In this document: piece by piece, positions 7,621 to 16,351 of the stretch
How the letters are laid out: each line of letters opens with the position of its first letter
How positions within the stretch are numbered: position 1 is the first letter of the stretch
Assembly: GCA_013032095.1 (NCBI GenBank)
Contig: WQBJ01000030.1
Span: 1-43,752 of the forward strand
Length of the DNA stretch: 43,752 nucleotides
Origin: Ruegeria atlantica
Lineage (GTDB): Bacteria; Pseudomonadota; Alphaproteobacteria; Rhodobacterales; Rhodobacteraceae
Direction: 5' to 3'
Notes under the pieces: model-generated
What the model saw: the letters and a program-made list of their open reading frames with translations, nothing else
Told to the model about the DNA's origin: nothing
Database searches by the model: none
Translations under genes and position numbers: made by a program

Positions 7621-9039
7621 ATGTTTCAACCGATCATCAACAACAATGAACTTCCCGCCGAGGGGCGCGAAATCCGCCCTTTAGTAAACCCGGCGCTCGA
7701 TCAGCCGTTTGATAATTTTGTCTGCGCCAACATGGAGGATGCAGATAGTGCCGCCGAGGCCGCCGGTCGTGCGTTTGAAACTTGGTCGCAAGTTCCTCCT
7801 AAAAAACGCGCTTTGGTTCTGGATAACATCGCCTCCCGAGTAAAAAGTGCGTCCAAGAAACTGGCTGCGCAGATCACAAAGGAACAGGGCAAACCGCTGG
7901 GTGAAGCTCGGCTAGAAATGTCCGGCGTCGTTGGCATGTTCGAGCATTTTGCCGAGATGGCGGATACTATGACATTCTCTTACGAACGGCCAGGACAAGG
8001 CGCGCGCCGCACCATCGATATGGTTCCGGTCGGGCCAGTAATCGTCATCACCACGTGGAACTTCCCGGTCGAGACTGCCGCGGTACATATTGCTCCGGCT
8101 CTGGCGGCGGGATGCACAGTGGTGGTTCTGGCCAACAACGATACGCCTTCGTCGGTTGCTATGCTGGTCGAGATCATTAACGAATCCGATCTGCCCCCGG
8201 GCTCGGTCAATCTAGTCATGGGTTCGTCTTCCAAACTGTCGGACCGTTTGATCAAACATCCCGCGATGCGTCACCTTTCTTATACTGGCTCGGTCAACGT
8301 GGGCCGAATTCTCGCATCACAATGCGGGGCTGAGATCATGCGATGTACACTGGAACTGGGCGGCAACGCCCCGGTGATCGTGTTGCCAGGATCGGACGTG
8401 AAAGAAGTGGCCAATGCGCTGATTTCAAAGCGGTTTTGGAACGCCGGGCAGGTTTGCACTGCGCCCAACCGCATATATGTGAACCGCGACCAGCATGACG
8501 CCTTTGCGGAGGCCGCTGGCGCTTATGCCCGGAAACTTGTTTTGGGGGATGGTGCGGTCAGAGGAACCACCATGGGTCCATTGGCCAATATGGAGCGGGT
8601 GCAATCGATGGACAAAATCGCCGCCGACGCTCTGGCCAAGGGTGCAACACCCATATTGAATGAGTCCGCGCCTCCAAAAGCAGGTTTCTTTTCACCTCCC
8701 AGAGTTTTTGCAAATGTACCTGACGATGCGTTGGGTATGGACGAAGAGATTTTTGGTCCTATCGCCTGTATTGCTCCATATGACGATCTGGACGAAATCA
8801 TCACCCGATCCAATGATTGCGAGCTGGGTCTGTCTGCCTATGTGTACGGTCCCGATCAGGCCGAGGCAGAGGCCGTCGCAGCCCGTCTACAGGCTGGCAG
8901 CGTAGCCGTGAATCAATTGACCACCGCCTACATTGATGTCCCCTTCGGCGGCATAAAGATCAGCGGTCTGGGCTGTGTCGGTGGTGAAACCGCGGTTCAG
9001 GAATACTTGTTCCCTCGTCTGACGGCTTCAAAGCCTTAA
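7621..9039 (+). CDS. NAD(P)-dependent aldehyde dehydrogenase, semialdehyde-dehydrogenase-like
   Basis: An oxidoreductase of the ALDH superfamily, 472 residues, that should oxidise an aldehyde or semialdehyde to the acid. Catalytic residues are present: N147 in TTWNFPVE, E245 in LELGGNAP and C279 in GQVCTAP, plus EEIFGP near the C terminus. The usual cofactor motif KPxE, whose lysine contacts the ribose or the 2'-phosphate, reads ANND (171-174), so the lysine is lost. It is a single-gene unit closed by a strong terminator and is preceded by the same operator as the M24/cyclodeaminase promoter, which ties it to the transport and catabolic genes 8 kb away. By analogy to ectoine degradation it could take the semialdehyde left by the aminotransferase; the substrate is unproven. 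Confidence 0.85.
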   Translation: MFQPIINNNELPAEGREIRPLVNPALDQPFDNFVCANMEDADSAAEAAGRAFETWSQVPPKKRALVLDNIASRVKSASKKLAAQITKEQGKPLGEARLEMSGVVGMFEHFAEMADTMTFSYERPGQGARRTIDMVPVGPVIVITTWNFPVETAAVHIAPALAAGCTVVVLANNDTPSSVAMLVEIINESDLPPGSVNLVMGSSSKLSDRLIKHPAMRHLSYTGSVNVGRILASQCGAEIMRCTLELGGNAPVIVLPGSDVKEVANALISKRFWNAGQVCTAPNRIYVNRDQHDAFAEAAGAYARKLVLGDGAVRGTTMGPLANMERVQSMDKIAADALAKGATPILNESAPPKAGFFSPPRVFANVPDDALGMDEEIFGPIACIAPYDDLDEIITRSNDCELGLSAYVYGPDQAEAEAVAARLQAGSVAVNQLTTAYIDVPFGGIKISGLGCVGGETAVQEYLFPRLTASKP

Positions 9040-9058
9040 ACTTAACGCCCCAACTAGA

Positions 9059-9087
9059 GGGGGCGGCCATTGGCCGTCCCCTTTTTT
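9059..9087 (+). terminator. Intrinsic terminator after the aldehyde dehydrogenase
   Basis: GGGGGCGGCC (9059-9068) and GGCCGTCCCC (9072-9081) form a 10-bp stem with one G-T wobble and a three-base loop, followed by six T. It lies 19 bases after the stop codon and separates this gene from the convergent GMC oxidoreductase gene. Confidence 0.9.
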
Positions 9088-9101
9088 CGCAGCAGTTTTG
9101 C

Positions 9102-10748
9102 TCAACGTTGCGAAGATTCCCAATTGGGGTCGGAAAAATAAGGTAGGTTCGACGGTGGCAGCGGGGCTTTGCCCAGGATCATATCCGATGCCTTCTCGCC
9201 AATCATCATCGTCGGGCAATTGAGATTGGCCGAGGGGATTATGGGCATGATCGACGCATCTGCAACACGCAGGTTTCCGATGCCGTGAACGCGGCATTCC
9301 GGGTCGACAACGGATGTTTCATCCACTCCCATCTTACAGGTGCCCGAAGGATGGTACGAGGAGTGGCAGTTTTCACGCAACCAGCTCTCGATATCAGCAT
9401 CGCTTTGTACGGCGGGTCCGGGAAAGATTTCCTCGCCGGCAAAGGCCGCAAGGGAAGGCTGCTGGGTCAGTTCCCGTGAGAGGCGCAAACCAGCGACAAG
9501 TTCTTCGACATCTTCGGGATGTTCCAACATGTTGTAGCGAATACGAGGGGCTGCAAAAGGGTCGTTCGAGGCCAGTTTGACGTATCCACGGCTTTGCGGA
9601 CGCTGATTGGTGAACTGCAGCTGGAAGGCGTGTTCCTTGATGAAATCCGACGACCCTTCGGCCACTGCGATTTGAAATAGTGCAATCTGCATGTTGGGAA
9701 AGCGCACACCCGCCTTGGTGCGAATGAAGCAGACCGCATCAAAATGGTTGTTTGCCAGCAACCCCTTGCGGCTAAGAGCCCAATCAACAACGCCTTTGGC
9801 CTGAGATAACAGGTTGAGGTGTTTGTAAAGTGTTACCGGCTGCGTGCACTTCACCTGCAACGAGGTTAGCGGGTGGTCCATCAGGTTCTCACCGACGCCG
9901 GGCAGGTCGTGGATAACTTCAATGCCATGTTCACGCAAATGAGCGGCCGGACCTATCCCGGAATGCATCAGGATCGTCGGGCTATTGAACGCGCCAGCGG
10001 ACAACACCACTTCGCGCCGGACTTTAGCGGAAACCTCTCGTCCGGCCTGTACATAGCGTACGCCTTTGGCGGTCTTGCCCTCAATGATCAGATTGAGAAC
10101 GGTGCAGTTGGTCTGAATATCCAAATTGCTCGGCGGATTGCGAAGATAGCATTGAGCGGTTGAGGACCTGCGCCCTTCGGCGACGTTCTTGGGCAGATAA
10201 CCAAACCCGTCCTGTTGGCCGCCATTCACATCATCCGTTCGGTAATAGCCAGCCTCTTGCCCTGCCCTCAGAAAAGCTTGGGTCAAAGGGTTTTCGGATC
10301 CCATGGTCGAAGCACGGATCCGCCCTTCGTGTCCCTGATACTCACTGTTGCCGTCAACGCGAGTTTCAAGCCGTTTGAAATAGGGGAGAACCTCTGAATA
10401 GGACCAGCCATGTGCACCGCATTCAGCCCAGCCTTCATAATCCATGGGATGACCGCGCAGGTAAAGCTGGCCGTTTATCGAACTGGACCCGCCCAACACC
10501 TTGCCGCGTGGTTGAACCAAGACTCGGTTGTTCAGATAGGGTTCAGGTTCGGTTTCAAAGTTCCAGTTATATTTCGGAGCATTATAGGCGTAACGCATGG
10601 CCGCAGGTACATGGAACAGCAGGCTGGAATCCTTTGGCCCCGCTTCCAGCAACAGCACCTTGTTGCTGCTCTCTTCGGCCAATCTGGCCGCAATGATTGC
10701 TCCGGCGCTGCCCGAGCCGATCACGACAAAATCATATTCTGTTTGCAT
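9102..10748 (-). CDS. GMC-family FAD-dependent oxidoreductase (choline-dehydrogenase-like)
   Basis: A flavoprotein of the glucose-methanol-choline family, 548 residues, that oxidises an alcohol, often to the aldehyde. The FAD-binding GSGSAGAIIAARLAEES lies at residues 11-27, followed by PROSITE-type signatures GKVLGGSSSINGQLYLRG (about 82-99) and AGAFNSPTILMHSGIGP. The catalytic histidine is in CHSSYHPSGTCKMG. It is the last gene of a nine-gene minus-strand unit that starts at the M24 gene. Canonical ectoine clusters do not carry such an enzyme, so it suggests a substrate or intermediate with a hydroxyl group. An alcohol-to-aldehyde-to-acid pair with the co-regulated aldehyde dehydrogenase is plausible (inference). 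Confidence 0.87.
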   Translation of the reverse strand: MQTEYDFVVIGSGSAGAIIAARLAEESSNKVLLLEAGPKDSSLLFHVPAAMRYAYNAPKYNWNFETEPEPYLNNRVLVQPRGKVLGGSSSINGQLYLRGHPMDYEGWAECGAHGWSYSEVLPYFKRLETRVDGNSEYQGHEGRIRASTMGSENPLTQAFLRAGQEAGYYRTDDVNGGQQDGFGYLPKNVAEGRRSSTAQCYLRNPPSNLDIQTNCTVLNLIIEGKTAKGVRYVQAGREVSAKVRREVVLSAGAFNSPTILMHSGIGPAAHLREHGIEVIHDLPGVGENLMDHPLTSLQVKCTQPVTLYKHLNLLSQAKGVVDWALSRKGLLANNHFDAVCFIRTKAGVRFPNMQIALFQIAVAEGSSDFIKEHAFQLQFTNQRPQSRGYVKLASNDPFAAPRIRYNMLEHPEDVEELVAGLRLSRELTQQPSLAAFAGEEIFPGPAVQSDADIESWLRENCHSSYHPSGTCKMGVDETSVVDPECRVHGIGNLRVADASIMPIIPSANLNCPTMMIGEKASDMILGKAPLPPSNLPYFSDPNWESSQR

Positions 10749-10783
10749 TTTACTTCGTCAAAAGTTGCGCCTTGATCAACAGA

Positions 10784-11470
10784 TCAGGCGGAGTTTGTGA
10801 CGGACGAACCGTCATGGTTTCTTTCATCGGTCAGCTCGTTTGCAGCACGATCGGTGGCCTGATCTATATGTCGGGTCATTTCAGCAACGGCTCCGTCAAC
10901 ATCACCTCGCTTCGTCGCCTCGAAGATACGGGCATGTTCTTCGTGCAGCTTGCCCAACTGTTCCTCATGCGTGATCACCCGAAACTGGGTCAGCCTTGCA
11001 ATGCCGTCGTACTGATCTGAAACAATATCCAGCGATCGCTTCAGCCGCGAAGGCCCCAGCAACGCGAGGTGGAAGTTCTTGTTGAGTTCCACCATCTCCC
11101 AGGGATCCCGCGCCTTTAGAGTGCGTTTCAGAACTTTTTCACATTCGCCCAGCGTTTTGGCGGTATGCCTTTGGACCGCATCGGCCAGAATGATGGGCTC
11201 TAGCGCACCGCGTATCTGGTTCATTTCAACCAGATCACGTACATCCAGCTTGGCAATGATCGGGCTGCGCCGGGGACGAAGCTCGACAAGATTTTCGGCG
11301 GCCAGCATCCGTACGGCTTCACGCAATGGAACGATAGAGATATCCATGTCCTTGGCCAAAGGCAGAATCTTGAGTTCCTCGCCGGGTTCACGTTCTCCGG
11401 CTATGATTTGGCGCTTTAGAATTTCATAAATCGCCTTTGGTCCGTCGCCGTAGTTGATAATGCTTTTCAT
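10784..11470 (-). CDS. GntR-family transcriptional regulator, FCD subfamily
   Basis: A ligand-responsive DNA-binding protein of 228 residues. The winged helix (about 10-75) reads AIYEILKRQIIAGEREPGEELK...VPLREAVRMLAAENLVELRPRR. The C-terminal helical FCD domain has the metal or ligand histidines in LNKNFHLALLGPS and HEEHARIFEATKRGD. The ATG at 11470 gives MKSIINYGDG; a GTG at 11482 is in frame. It lies inside the transport operon, 17-29 bases after the ABC ATPase gene, and an 11-bp core of the putative operator sits directly upstream (11494-11504). It is therefore the best candidate for repressor of the whole island, probably with autoregulation (inference). Confidence 0.85.
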   Translation of the reverse strand: MKSIINYGDGPKAIYEILKRQIIAGEREPGEELKILPLAKDMDISIVPLREAVRMLAAENLVELRPRRSPIIAKLDVRDLVEMNQIRGALEPIILADAVQRHTAKTLGECEKVLKRTLKARDPWEMVELNKNFHLALLGPSRLKRSLDIVSDQYDGIARLTQFRVITHEEQLGKLHEEHARIFEATKRGDVDGAVAEMTRHIDQATDRAANELTDERNHDGSSVTNSA

Positions 11471-11493
11471 GTTCGGGGCCACTCCATTCTGAA

Positions 11494-11504
11494 AATATAT
11501 TATC
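11494..11504 (-). promoter_or_regulatory. Operator core (site C) before the GntR gene
   Basis: On the minus strand this is GATAATATATT, identical over 11 bases to the core of site B (17556-17566). The outer inverted-repeat arms are not conserved. It overlaps the stop codon of the preceding ABC ATPase gene and lies 12-24 bases before the two possible GntR starts. AT-rich chance similarity cannot be excluded. Confidence 0.4.
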
Positions 11505-12276
11505 CCGCTTCCAGAACTTTGGACAGGAACTGTTTCAAACGATCATTTTGCGGTTTACCAAAAAGATCGTCCGGCTTGCCCTGTTCAACCATTTTTCCGC
11601 CATCGAAGAAACAGACCCGATCCGAGACTTCACGCGCAAAGCCCATCTGATGCGTAACCAGCAACATCGTATAGTTGCCAGACCGCGCCAATTCCCGGAT
11701 CACTTCCAGCACTTCGCCCACCATTTCCGGGTCCAGAGCTGAGGTCGGCTCGTCAAACAGAAGGACCTCAGGGTGCATAGCGAGCGTCCGGGCAATTGCG
11801 ACCCGTTGCTGCTGACCACCGGATAACTGACTTGGATAATGATTGGCCTTGTCAGCCAATCCCACCATCTCCAGAAGGCGCATGGATTCTTCCGTCGCCT
11901 CGGCCTTGGTTTTACCCTGCGTGTAAATCGGGCTTTCGTTACAGTTTTCCAGCGCGGTCATATGGGGGAACAGGTTGAAGTTCTGAAACACCATGCCGAT
12001 CTTGGATCGGATGCGCCGGATATGCGCCTTGGACGCGTCAACCAATTGGCCGTCCATGTTCATCTTGTTCAATGGCTCGCCATCCACGAACATGGTGCCG
12101 CCCTGGATAGGCTCCAGTGTCATCAAAACGCGCAGCACGGTGGTCTTTCCGGAACCGGATGGACCGATGATCGAGACCACCTCGCCCTTGCCGACCGAGA
12201 AATTCAAGTCTTTCAGGACCTGCAGCGCCCCGTAAGCCTTTAGGACTTTGTCGAATTGTATCATGGGGTGGGTCAA
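11500..12276 (-). CDS. Amino-acid/ectoine-type ABC transporter ATP-binding protein (EhuA-like)
   Basis: The ATPase that drives the importer formed with the two permeases and two binding proteins of this operon. In 258 residues the Walker [10 protein letters not shown] (about 38-46), signature [16 protein letters not shown], Walker [15 protein letters not shown] and the H-loop LLVTHQMGF are intact. It is of the polar amino-acid uptake subclass (GlnQ/HisP/EhuA). The TTG at 12276 overlaps the TGA of the upstream permease and has GGAG nine bases before it; an ATG at 12264 ([12 protein letters not shown]) is the alternative. Confidence 0.9.
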   Translation of the reverse strand: MTHPMIQFDKVLKAYGALQVLKDLNFSVGKGEVVSIIGPSGSGKTTVLRVLMTLEPIQGGTMFVDGEPLNKMNMDGQLVDASKAHIRRIRSKIGMVFQNFNLFPHMTALENCNESPIYTQGKTKAEATEESMRLLEMVGLADKANHYPSQLSGGQQQRVAIARTLAMHPEVLLFDEPTSALDPEMVGEVLEVIRELARSGNYTMLLVTHQMGFAREVSDRVCFFDGGKMVEQGKPDDLFGKPQNDRLKQFLSKVLEAG

Positions 12277-12938
12277 TGCAGGATGCTCCTCTTGACGTAG
12301 TTTTCGACGATGCGGATGCAGAAGGCTGCGATCAGGCTCATGACCAGGAAGAAGATCCCGGCAATGGTGATCGCCTCGGTGAACCGGTAATACTCTGCGC
12401 CGATCAGTTTTGAGACTTGCATGATCTCTGCCACGGCCACGAAGGACAGCAACGGCGTTTCCTTAAAAATCGCAACCAAATAGTTGCCCAGTGCCGGAAC
12501 GATTGGCGGCAGCGATTGTGGAATAATCACATCGCGGAAGGTGCGATAGGTAGAGAGGTTCAGCGCAATGCATGCCTCCCACTGGCCCTTCGGTACAGCC
12601 TGAAACCCTGCACGATAAACTTCCGCACAAAGTGCGGAATTGTAGATTCCGATCGCAAGAATACCGGTTGTCAGCGGTGGCAGCGTTATTCCGATTTCGG
12701 GTAGCAGAAAGAACAGAAAGAAGATTTGCACCAGTAGTGGGGTTGCGCGAATGAACTCGATCACCTCTGTCGCCGGCCGACTGATCCAAGCCGAGCGGTT
12801 GGTTTTCAGAAGCATCAGGATCAGCCCGCCAACCAGGGCAAATGCGAAGCTTGCCACTGTAGCCCAGATCGTTACGCCTGCCGCCTGCCACATCTTGGGC
12901 AGAACCACGTCGAAGGTAAAATCCCATCTCCAGTCCAT
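12273..12938 (-). CDS. ABC transporter permease (EhuD-like, HisM/GlnP family)
   Basis: An inner-membrane permease of 221 residues with several hydrophobic segments (about 20-45, 60-105 and 185-210). The coupling motif that contacts the ATPase is the EAA loop around [28 protein letters not shown]. The N-terminal region [21 protein letters not shown] is characteristic of polar amino-acid permeases. It follows the EhuC-like gene by 3 bases and overlaps the ATPase gene, so the two permeases probably form the heterodimeric channel. Confidence 0.9.
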   Translation of the reverse strand: MDWRWDFTFDVVLPKMWQAAGVTIWATVASFAFALVGGLILMLLKTNRSAWISRPATEVIEFIRATPLLVQIFFLFFLLPEIGITLPPLTTGILAIGIYNSALCAEVYRAGFQAVPKGQWEACIALNLSTYRTFRDVIIPQSLPPIVPALGNYLVAIFKETPLLSFVAVAEIMQVSKLIGAEYYRFTEAITIAGIFFLVMSLIAAFCIRIVENYVKRSILH

Positions 12939-12941
12939 GGC

Positions 12942-13661
12942 TCAGACCCTCTTGCTCAGGTGGCGGGTGTAATATTCTTCGAGTGCCTCGCCGCCAAACC
13001 GAACGAACTGCGCGAGAACGTAGTACAGCAACATGGTGATGAAGAAGATTTCCACCGTCCGGTAATGCAACTGGTTCTGCTGAACCGCAGCATAGGTGAT
13101 GTCGACCAGAGTCACCGCCGAGACCAGTGCAGTGGCCTTGATCAATTCGATGGTCAGGTTGCTCATGCCAGGGATCATGATCGCGATGGCCTGCGGCAGC
13201 ACGATCCGGGTCATGCGCTTATACGGCGTCATGTTCAGCGCGATAGTCGCCTCTGTTTGTCCTTTCGGGACTGCAGCGATTGCGCCGCGCACGACCTCGG
13301 CCCCGTAAGCGCCAAAGTTCAGGCCGATTGCCGCTACACCAGCCACCATCGGTGAAAGGGTCACTCCGAATTCAGGCATCACAAAGAACATCCAGAACAG
13401 GATGACCAGAAGCGACGTTCCCCGGAAAACTTCGATGTAGAATATCGAAATCCAACGGATTGGTGTTTTGGCGGACAACCGACCAATACCGGAAATGACC
13501 GACATGAACAAAAAAAGCGCAATCGACAGGATCGAGACCTGGGCGGTTACCACTGCACCTTTCAGAATGGCGGGCAGGAACACCCGCATTTCTGAAAACG
13601 TGGCGAATGCTAAGCCAACCAGAAAAGCGATCAACGCGGATACGATAGCGATGCGATTCAT
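12942..13661 (-). CDS. ABC transporter permease (EhuC-like, HisQ/GlnP family)
   Basis: The partner permease, 239 residues, with an N-terminal membrane segment (IAIVSALIAFLVGLAFATF) and further hydrophobic stretches. RGTSLLVILFWMFFVMPEFGVTLSP and the EAA loop KGQTEATIALNMTPYKRMTRIVLPQAIAIMIPG place it in the same family as its neighbour. The ATG at 13661 has GGGGAG five bases upstream. It is separated from the first binding-protein gene by a GC-rich hairpin. Confidence 0.9.
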   Translation of the reverse strand: MNRIAIVSALIAFLVGLAFATFSEMRVFLPAILKGAVVTAQVSILSIALFLFMSVISGIGRLSAKTPIRWISIFYIEVFRGTSLLVILFWMFFVMPEFGVTLSPMVAGVAAIGLNFGAYGAEVVRGAIAAVPKGQTEATIALNMTPYKRMTRIVLPQAIAIMIPGMSNLTIELIKATALVSAVTLVDITYAAVQQNQLHYRTVEIFFITMLLYYVLAQFVRFGGEALEEYYTRHLSKRV

Positions 13662-13686
13662 ACGCACTCCCCGCAAATATTAATTT

Positions 13687-13708
13687 CCCGGCCCGCGTTT
13701 GGGCCGGG
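13687..13708 (-). promoter_or_regulatory. GC-rich hairpin downstream of binding-protein gene 1
   Basis: CCCGGCCC and GGGCCGGG pair perfectly over 8 bp around a six-base loop. It lies 14 bases after the stop of the binding-protein gene and 26 bases before the permease start, with no T tract on the minus strand. Such hairpins commonly slow 3' decay or cause partial termination, so that the binding protein outnumbers the membrane parts (established for similar transporter operons, inferred here). Confidence 0.7.
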
Positions 13709-13721
13709 CTTGGTTGTTCAC

Positions 13722-14570
13722 TCAGCCGTCGCAGAGTTCGGATGTCGAACTGATCGGAAGTTCATCAGCAGTCATGCCGTGTTTTTCCATGATCGCGATA
13801 TGTTCGGGCGAACCGATAAACTCGGCCATTGTCGCATTGAATGCTTGGACAAATTCCGCGTCTTCGGGGCGGAATGCGAAGGCTCCGTGCGACACTGCGG
13901 GCTTACCAGCTACTTCGGCAAAGATTGGCGTTGCCTCGACGCCGCCGGGATCACTGGCTACGATCTGCCTGACACCAGGTGCCGAAACCGCCCAGGCATC
14001 AATGCGGCCCGCCTTAAGTGCGGCAACTCCAGTGGGGTTGTCCGGTAATTGCGCGATGCTTGCATCCTCAACTCCGGCCGCCTGCGCGTATCCAACTTGA
14101 GCTGACCCCGCGACAGCACCAACTTTGAGCCCGTTTTCAGCAATGGATTCATAGTTGCTTACATCTTTGGGGTTGCCTGCTTCGACCAGCATGGCTTGCT
14201 GAATTCCGAATGTCGGTTCGGAAAACTGCACGGCAGCACAGCGCTTGGGGGTTACAAACATTCCCGCGGCGACCACATCAAAACGGTCGGCTTTGAGGCC
14301 AGGGATCAACGCACCCCATTCGGTCGAGTCCGCCTCGGCCACTTTGCCGCCCATCTTTTCCAGCACCGCAGTCAGCGTTTCTACGTCGGTGCCCACCAGA
14401 TTGTCGTTTGTATCTTTATAGGCATAAGGCGCAAAATTGTAGAATGCGACCCGTAAACCTTCGCCGATTGCGCGCTCGTTCAGAGTTTCAGCAACGCTGG
14501 CAGTCACGCTCAATGCAAAAGTAACTGTCGCAGTCGCGGTGGACAGCAGACTTCGGCGGGTGAGTTTCAT
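13722..14570 (-). CDS. EhuB-like extracellular solute-binding protein 1
   Basis: A periplasmic binding protein (family 3) of 282 residues for the ABC importer. MKLTRRSLLSTATATVTFALSVTASVAE is a clear signal peptide with a twin-arginine-like RRS. The mature part shows TEWGALIPGLKADRFDVVAAGMFVTPKRCAAVQFSEPTFG, a block typical of the EhuB ectoine/hydroxyectoine group, and it ends SSTSELCDG. It is a clear paralogue of binding protein 2 at 15434-16291. The ATG at 14570 overlaps the TGA of the EutA-like gene (ATGA). Confidence 0.9.
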   Translation of the reverse strand: MKLTRRSLLSTATATVTFALSVTASVAETLNERAIGEGLRVAFYNFAPYAYKDTNDNLVGTDVETLTAVLEKMGGKVAEADSTEWGALIPGLKADRFDVVAAGMFVTPKRCAAVQFSEPTFGIQQAMLVEAGNPKDVSNYESIAENGLKVGAVAGSAQVGYAQAAGVEDASIAQLPDNPTGVAALKAGRIDAWAVSAPGVRQIVASDPGGVEATPIFAEVAGKPAVSHGAFAFRPEDAEFVQAFNATMAEFIGSPEHIAIMEKHGMTADELPISSTSELCDG

Positions 14571-15343
14571 ATCAGTTCTCCGTGTTGGTTCTTTGGTTCA
14601 TTCTTTTTGATATCGGCCAGCAATCGGCCATAACCGGGTATGCTGTTTGTCAGACCTGAATGCAGGACCAGTTGCCACGCCATCGCCTGATTGCTGGAAA
14701 CCACAGGCAGGCCAGTCGAGGCCTCGATGCGATCCAGCGCTGTCAGCGACTGAAAGTCAGTGCAGGAGATAAAGGTCGCATCTACACCCTCAGTCGCCAA
14801 TTCAGTGGCGGCGGTTTCGATCGCTTCCGGTGTTACCCGGCTAATATCGGCAGAGTCAGTAATGCCAAAATCGTATCGGTTGACGATCTTGAAACTGCGC
14901 TCTGAAAAGGTGCGCGCCATAAGATCAGCAAGGTCGCTTTGGTAAGGTGTAACCAAGTTCAGGCGTTTGGCACCCAGATGGCTGAACGCTGCGCAGGCAG
15001 CTTCGACCGGATTCACGACGATGGCCTTCGGAGCGGATTTGCGGATTGCGCTGCGGACATTATCCGCGCCAATTGCTATCGTTCCCGACGTGCAGCCGAA
15101 CACCACCGCATCCAGTTCGACCTCAGGATTGAGCAGTTGCGCCGCGTCACTCAAAACCGGCGCCATTTTGGCCAGCTGTTCCAGAGTGCAGTCGCCTCCA
15201 AAGGCGATCCGGGTGGTAAAAGTCAGGGCATCGGGCGGCAGCATGCGTGCCAGATCGCGCTCAATCACCTGATCATTGGCTAGGGCGATAACACCTATCC
15301 GATATTTGCCCGGACCGTTCCCAAGTGTCTTGTTTTTGTCCAT
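14567..15343 (-). CDS. EutA-like protein (maleate isomerase / arylmalonate decarboxylase / Asp-Glu racemase superfamily)
   Basis: A 258-residue protein of the two-cysteine superfamily that catalyses racemisation, isomerisation or decarboxylation by cysteine-based proton transfer. C84 in VVFGCTSGT and C194 in FISCTDFQS are the two catalytic positions, and the whole resembles EutA of ectoine-utilisation clusters. EutA's own reaction is best discussed for hydroxyectoine and is not settled. The ATG at 15343 has GAGAGGAG upstream. It is sandwiched between the two paralogous binding-protein genes, which suggests that one of these arose by duplication within the operon. Maleate isomerase is an alternative call. 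Confidence 0.72.
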   Translation of the reverse strand: MDKNKTLGNGPGKYRIGVIALANDQVIERDLARMLPPDALTFTTRIAFGGDCTLEQLAKMAPVLSDAAQLLNPEVELDAVVFGCTSGTIAIGADNVRSAIRKSAPKAIVVNPVEAACAAFSHLGAKRLNLVTPYQSDLADLMARTFSERSFKIVNRYDFGITDSADISRVTPEAIETAATELATEGVDATFISCTDFQSLTALDRIEASTGLPVVSSNQAMAWQLVLHSGLTNSIPGYGRLLADIKKNEPKNQHGELI

Positions 15344-15398
15344 ATATCGGCTCCTCTCAGGCACATCAGACCTGACCGCCCCGTCAGATAGACCTACC

Positions 15399-15420
15399 GG
15401 CCGGAGCAATCGCCCCGGCC
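15399..15420 (-). promoter_or_regulatory. GC-rich hairpin downstream of binding-protein gene 2
   Basis: GGCCGGAGC (15399-15407) and GCCCCGGCC (15412-15420) form a 9-bp stem with one mismatch and a four-base loop, 13 bases after the stop of binding-protein gene 2. It is analogous to the hairpin after binding-protein gene 1 and has no T tract. Confidence 0.6.
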
Positions 15421-15433
15421 AGCCAAAACCACC

Positions 15434-16291
15434 TTAGCCTTCACACAAATCCGCGGTGCTGCGGGCTGGCAGCTCGCTTTCCTGCAAACCATGCGCCTCC
15501 ATGATGGCGATATGTTCCGGCGTGCCGATGAACGCACTCAGCGTTTCATTGAATTTCTTCACAAACTCGGCCTCATCGGGGCGAAACGCGTAAGCACCAT
15601 GTGGACTGGCAGGCTGGCCACCGACCTCGGCAAAAGGCTCCAGCATTTCAAACCCTTCTCCGCCATCGCTATTCACGGCAATGCGTGCGCCCGGCGCATC
15701 AATGGTGAACGCTGCGGCGCGACCTGCGCGAACTGCAGCAAGGCCGGTCGGGTTATCCGGAACCTGCATGATGCTGGCGTCTTCGACACCCACACTCTTG
15801 GCCCAATCCACCTGTGCGGTTCCCGCTATCGCCGCCAGCGTTTTGCCGGATTCGGCGATACTCTCATACGAGCTTGCCAAGCCGTCCGGGTTGCCTTCGG
15901 GAACGATGATGGTGTTCTGAATACCAAAGGTCGGCTCGGAAAAGGCAACCTCAGCACAACGCTTAGGAGTGACGAACATCGCGGCTGCAACGATATCAAA
16001 CCGATCGGCCTTGAGGCCGGGGATCAGGTTGCCCCATTCGGTCGCGGTTTCGGACTGAACCTTCAGCCCCATTTCACCTAGCACGTGACGCAGGATTTCG
16101 ACCTGCTCACCCACAACTTCACCGTCCGCGTTTACGTACCCGAAGGGAGCGAAGTTGTAGTAAGCCACGCGCAGACCATCCCCCTGGCCGCGCTCTTCCA
16201 CGGTTTCGGCGGATGCCATCACCGGCAAGGCCGCTACTGCCAACCCAACGGTCATTTTCAAAACGGTGCGACGCAGAAAATTCGATTTCAT
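15434..16291 (-). CDS. EhuB-like extracellular solute-binding protein 2
   Basis: The second periplasmic binding protein, 285 residues. MKSNFLRRTVLKMTVGLAVAALPVMASAE is a signal peptide, and GGAGGA lies four bases before the ATG at 16291. The mature chain parallels binding protein 1 through most of its length (LRVAYYNFAPFGYVNADGEVVGEQVE, TEWGNLIPGLKADRFDIVAAAMFVTPKRCAEVAFSEPTFGIQ, C-terminal RSTADLCEG). Two binding proteins with one permease pair suggest that two related ligands are imported, for example a compound and its hydroxylated or N-acyl form (inference). Confidence 0.9.
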   Translation of the reverse strand: MKSNFLRRTVLKMTVGLAVAALPVMASAETVEERGQGDGLRVAYYNFAPFGYVNADGEVVGEQVEILRHVLGEMGLKVQSETATEWGNLIPGLKADRFDIVAAAMFVTPKRCAEVAFSEPTFGIQNTIIVPEGNPDGLASSYESIAESGKTLAAIAGTAQVDWAKSVGVEDASIMQVPDNPTGLAAVRAGRAAAFTIDAPGARIAVNSDGGEGFEMLEPFAEVGGQPASPHGAYAFRPDEAEFVKKFNETLSAFIGTPEHIAIMEAHGLQESELPARSTADLCEG

Positions 16292-16351
16292 GTTTTCCTC
16301 CCTGTTTTTTAGTTGGGATGCCACTGTGTTCCGGCGACACCCCCTATGCCA

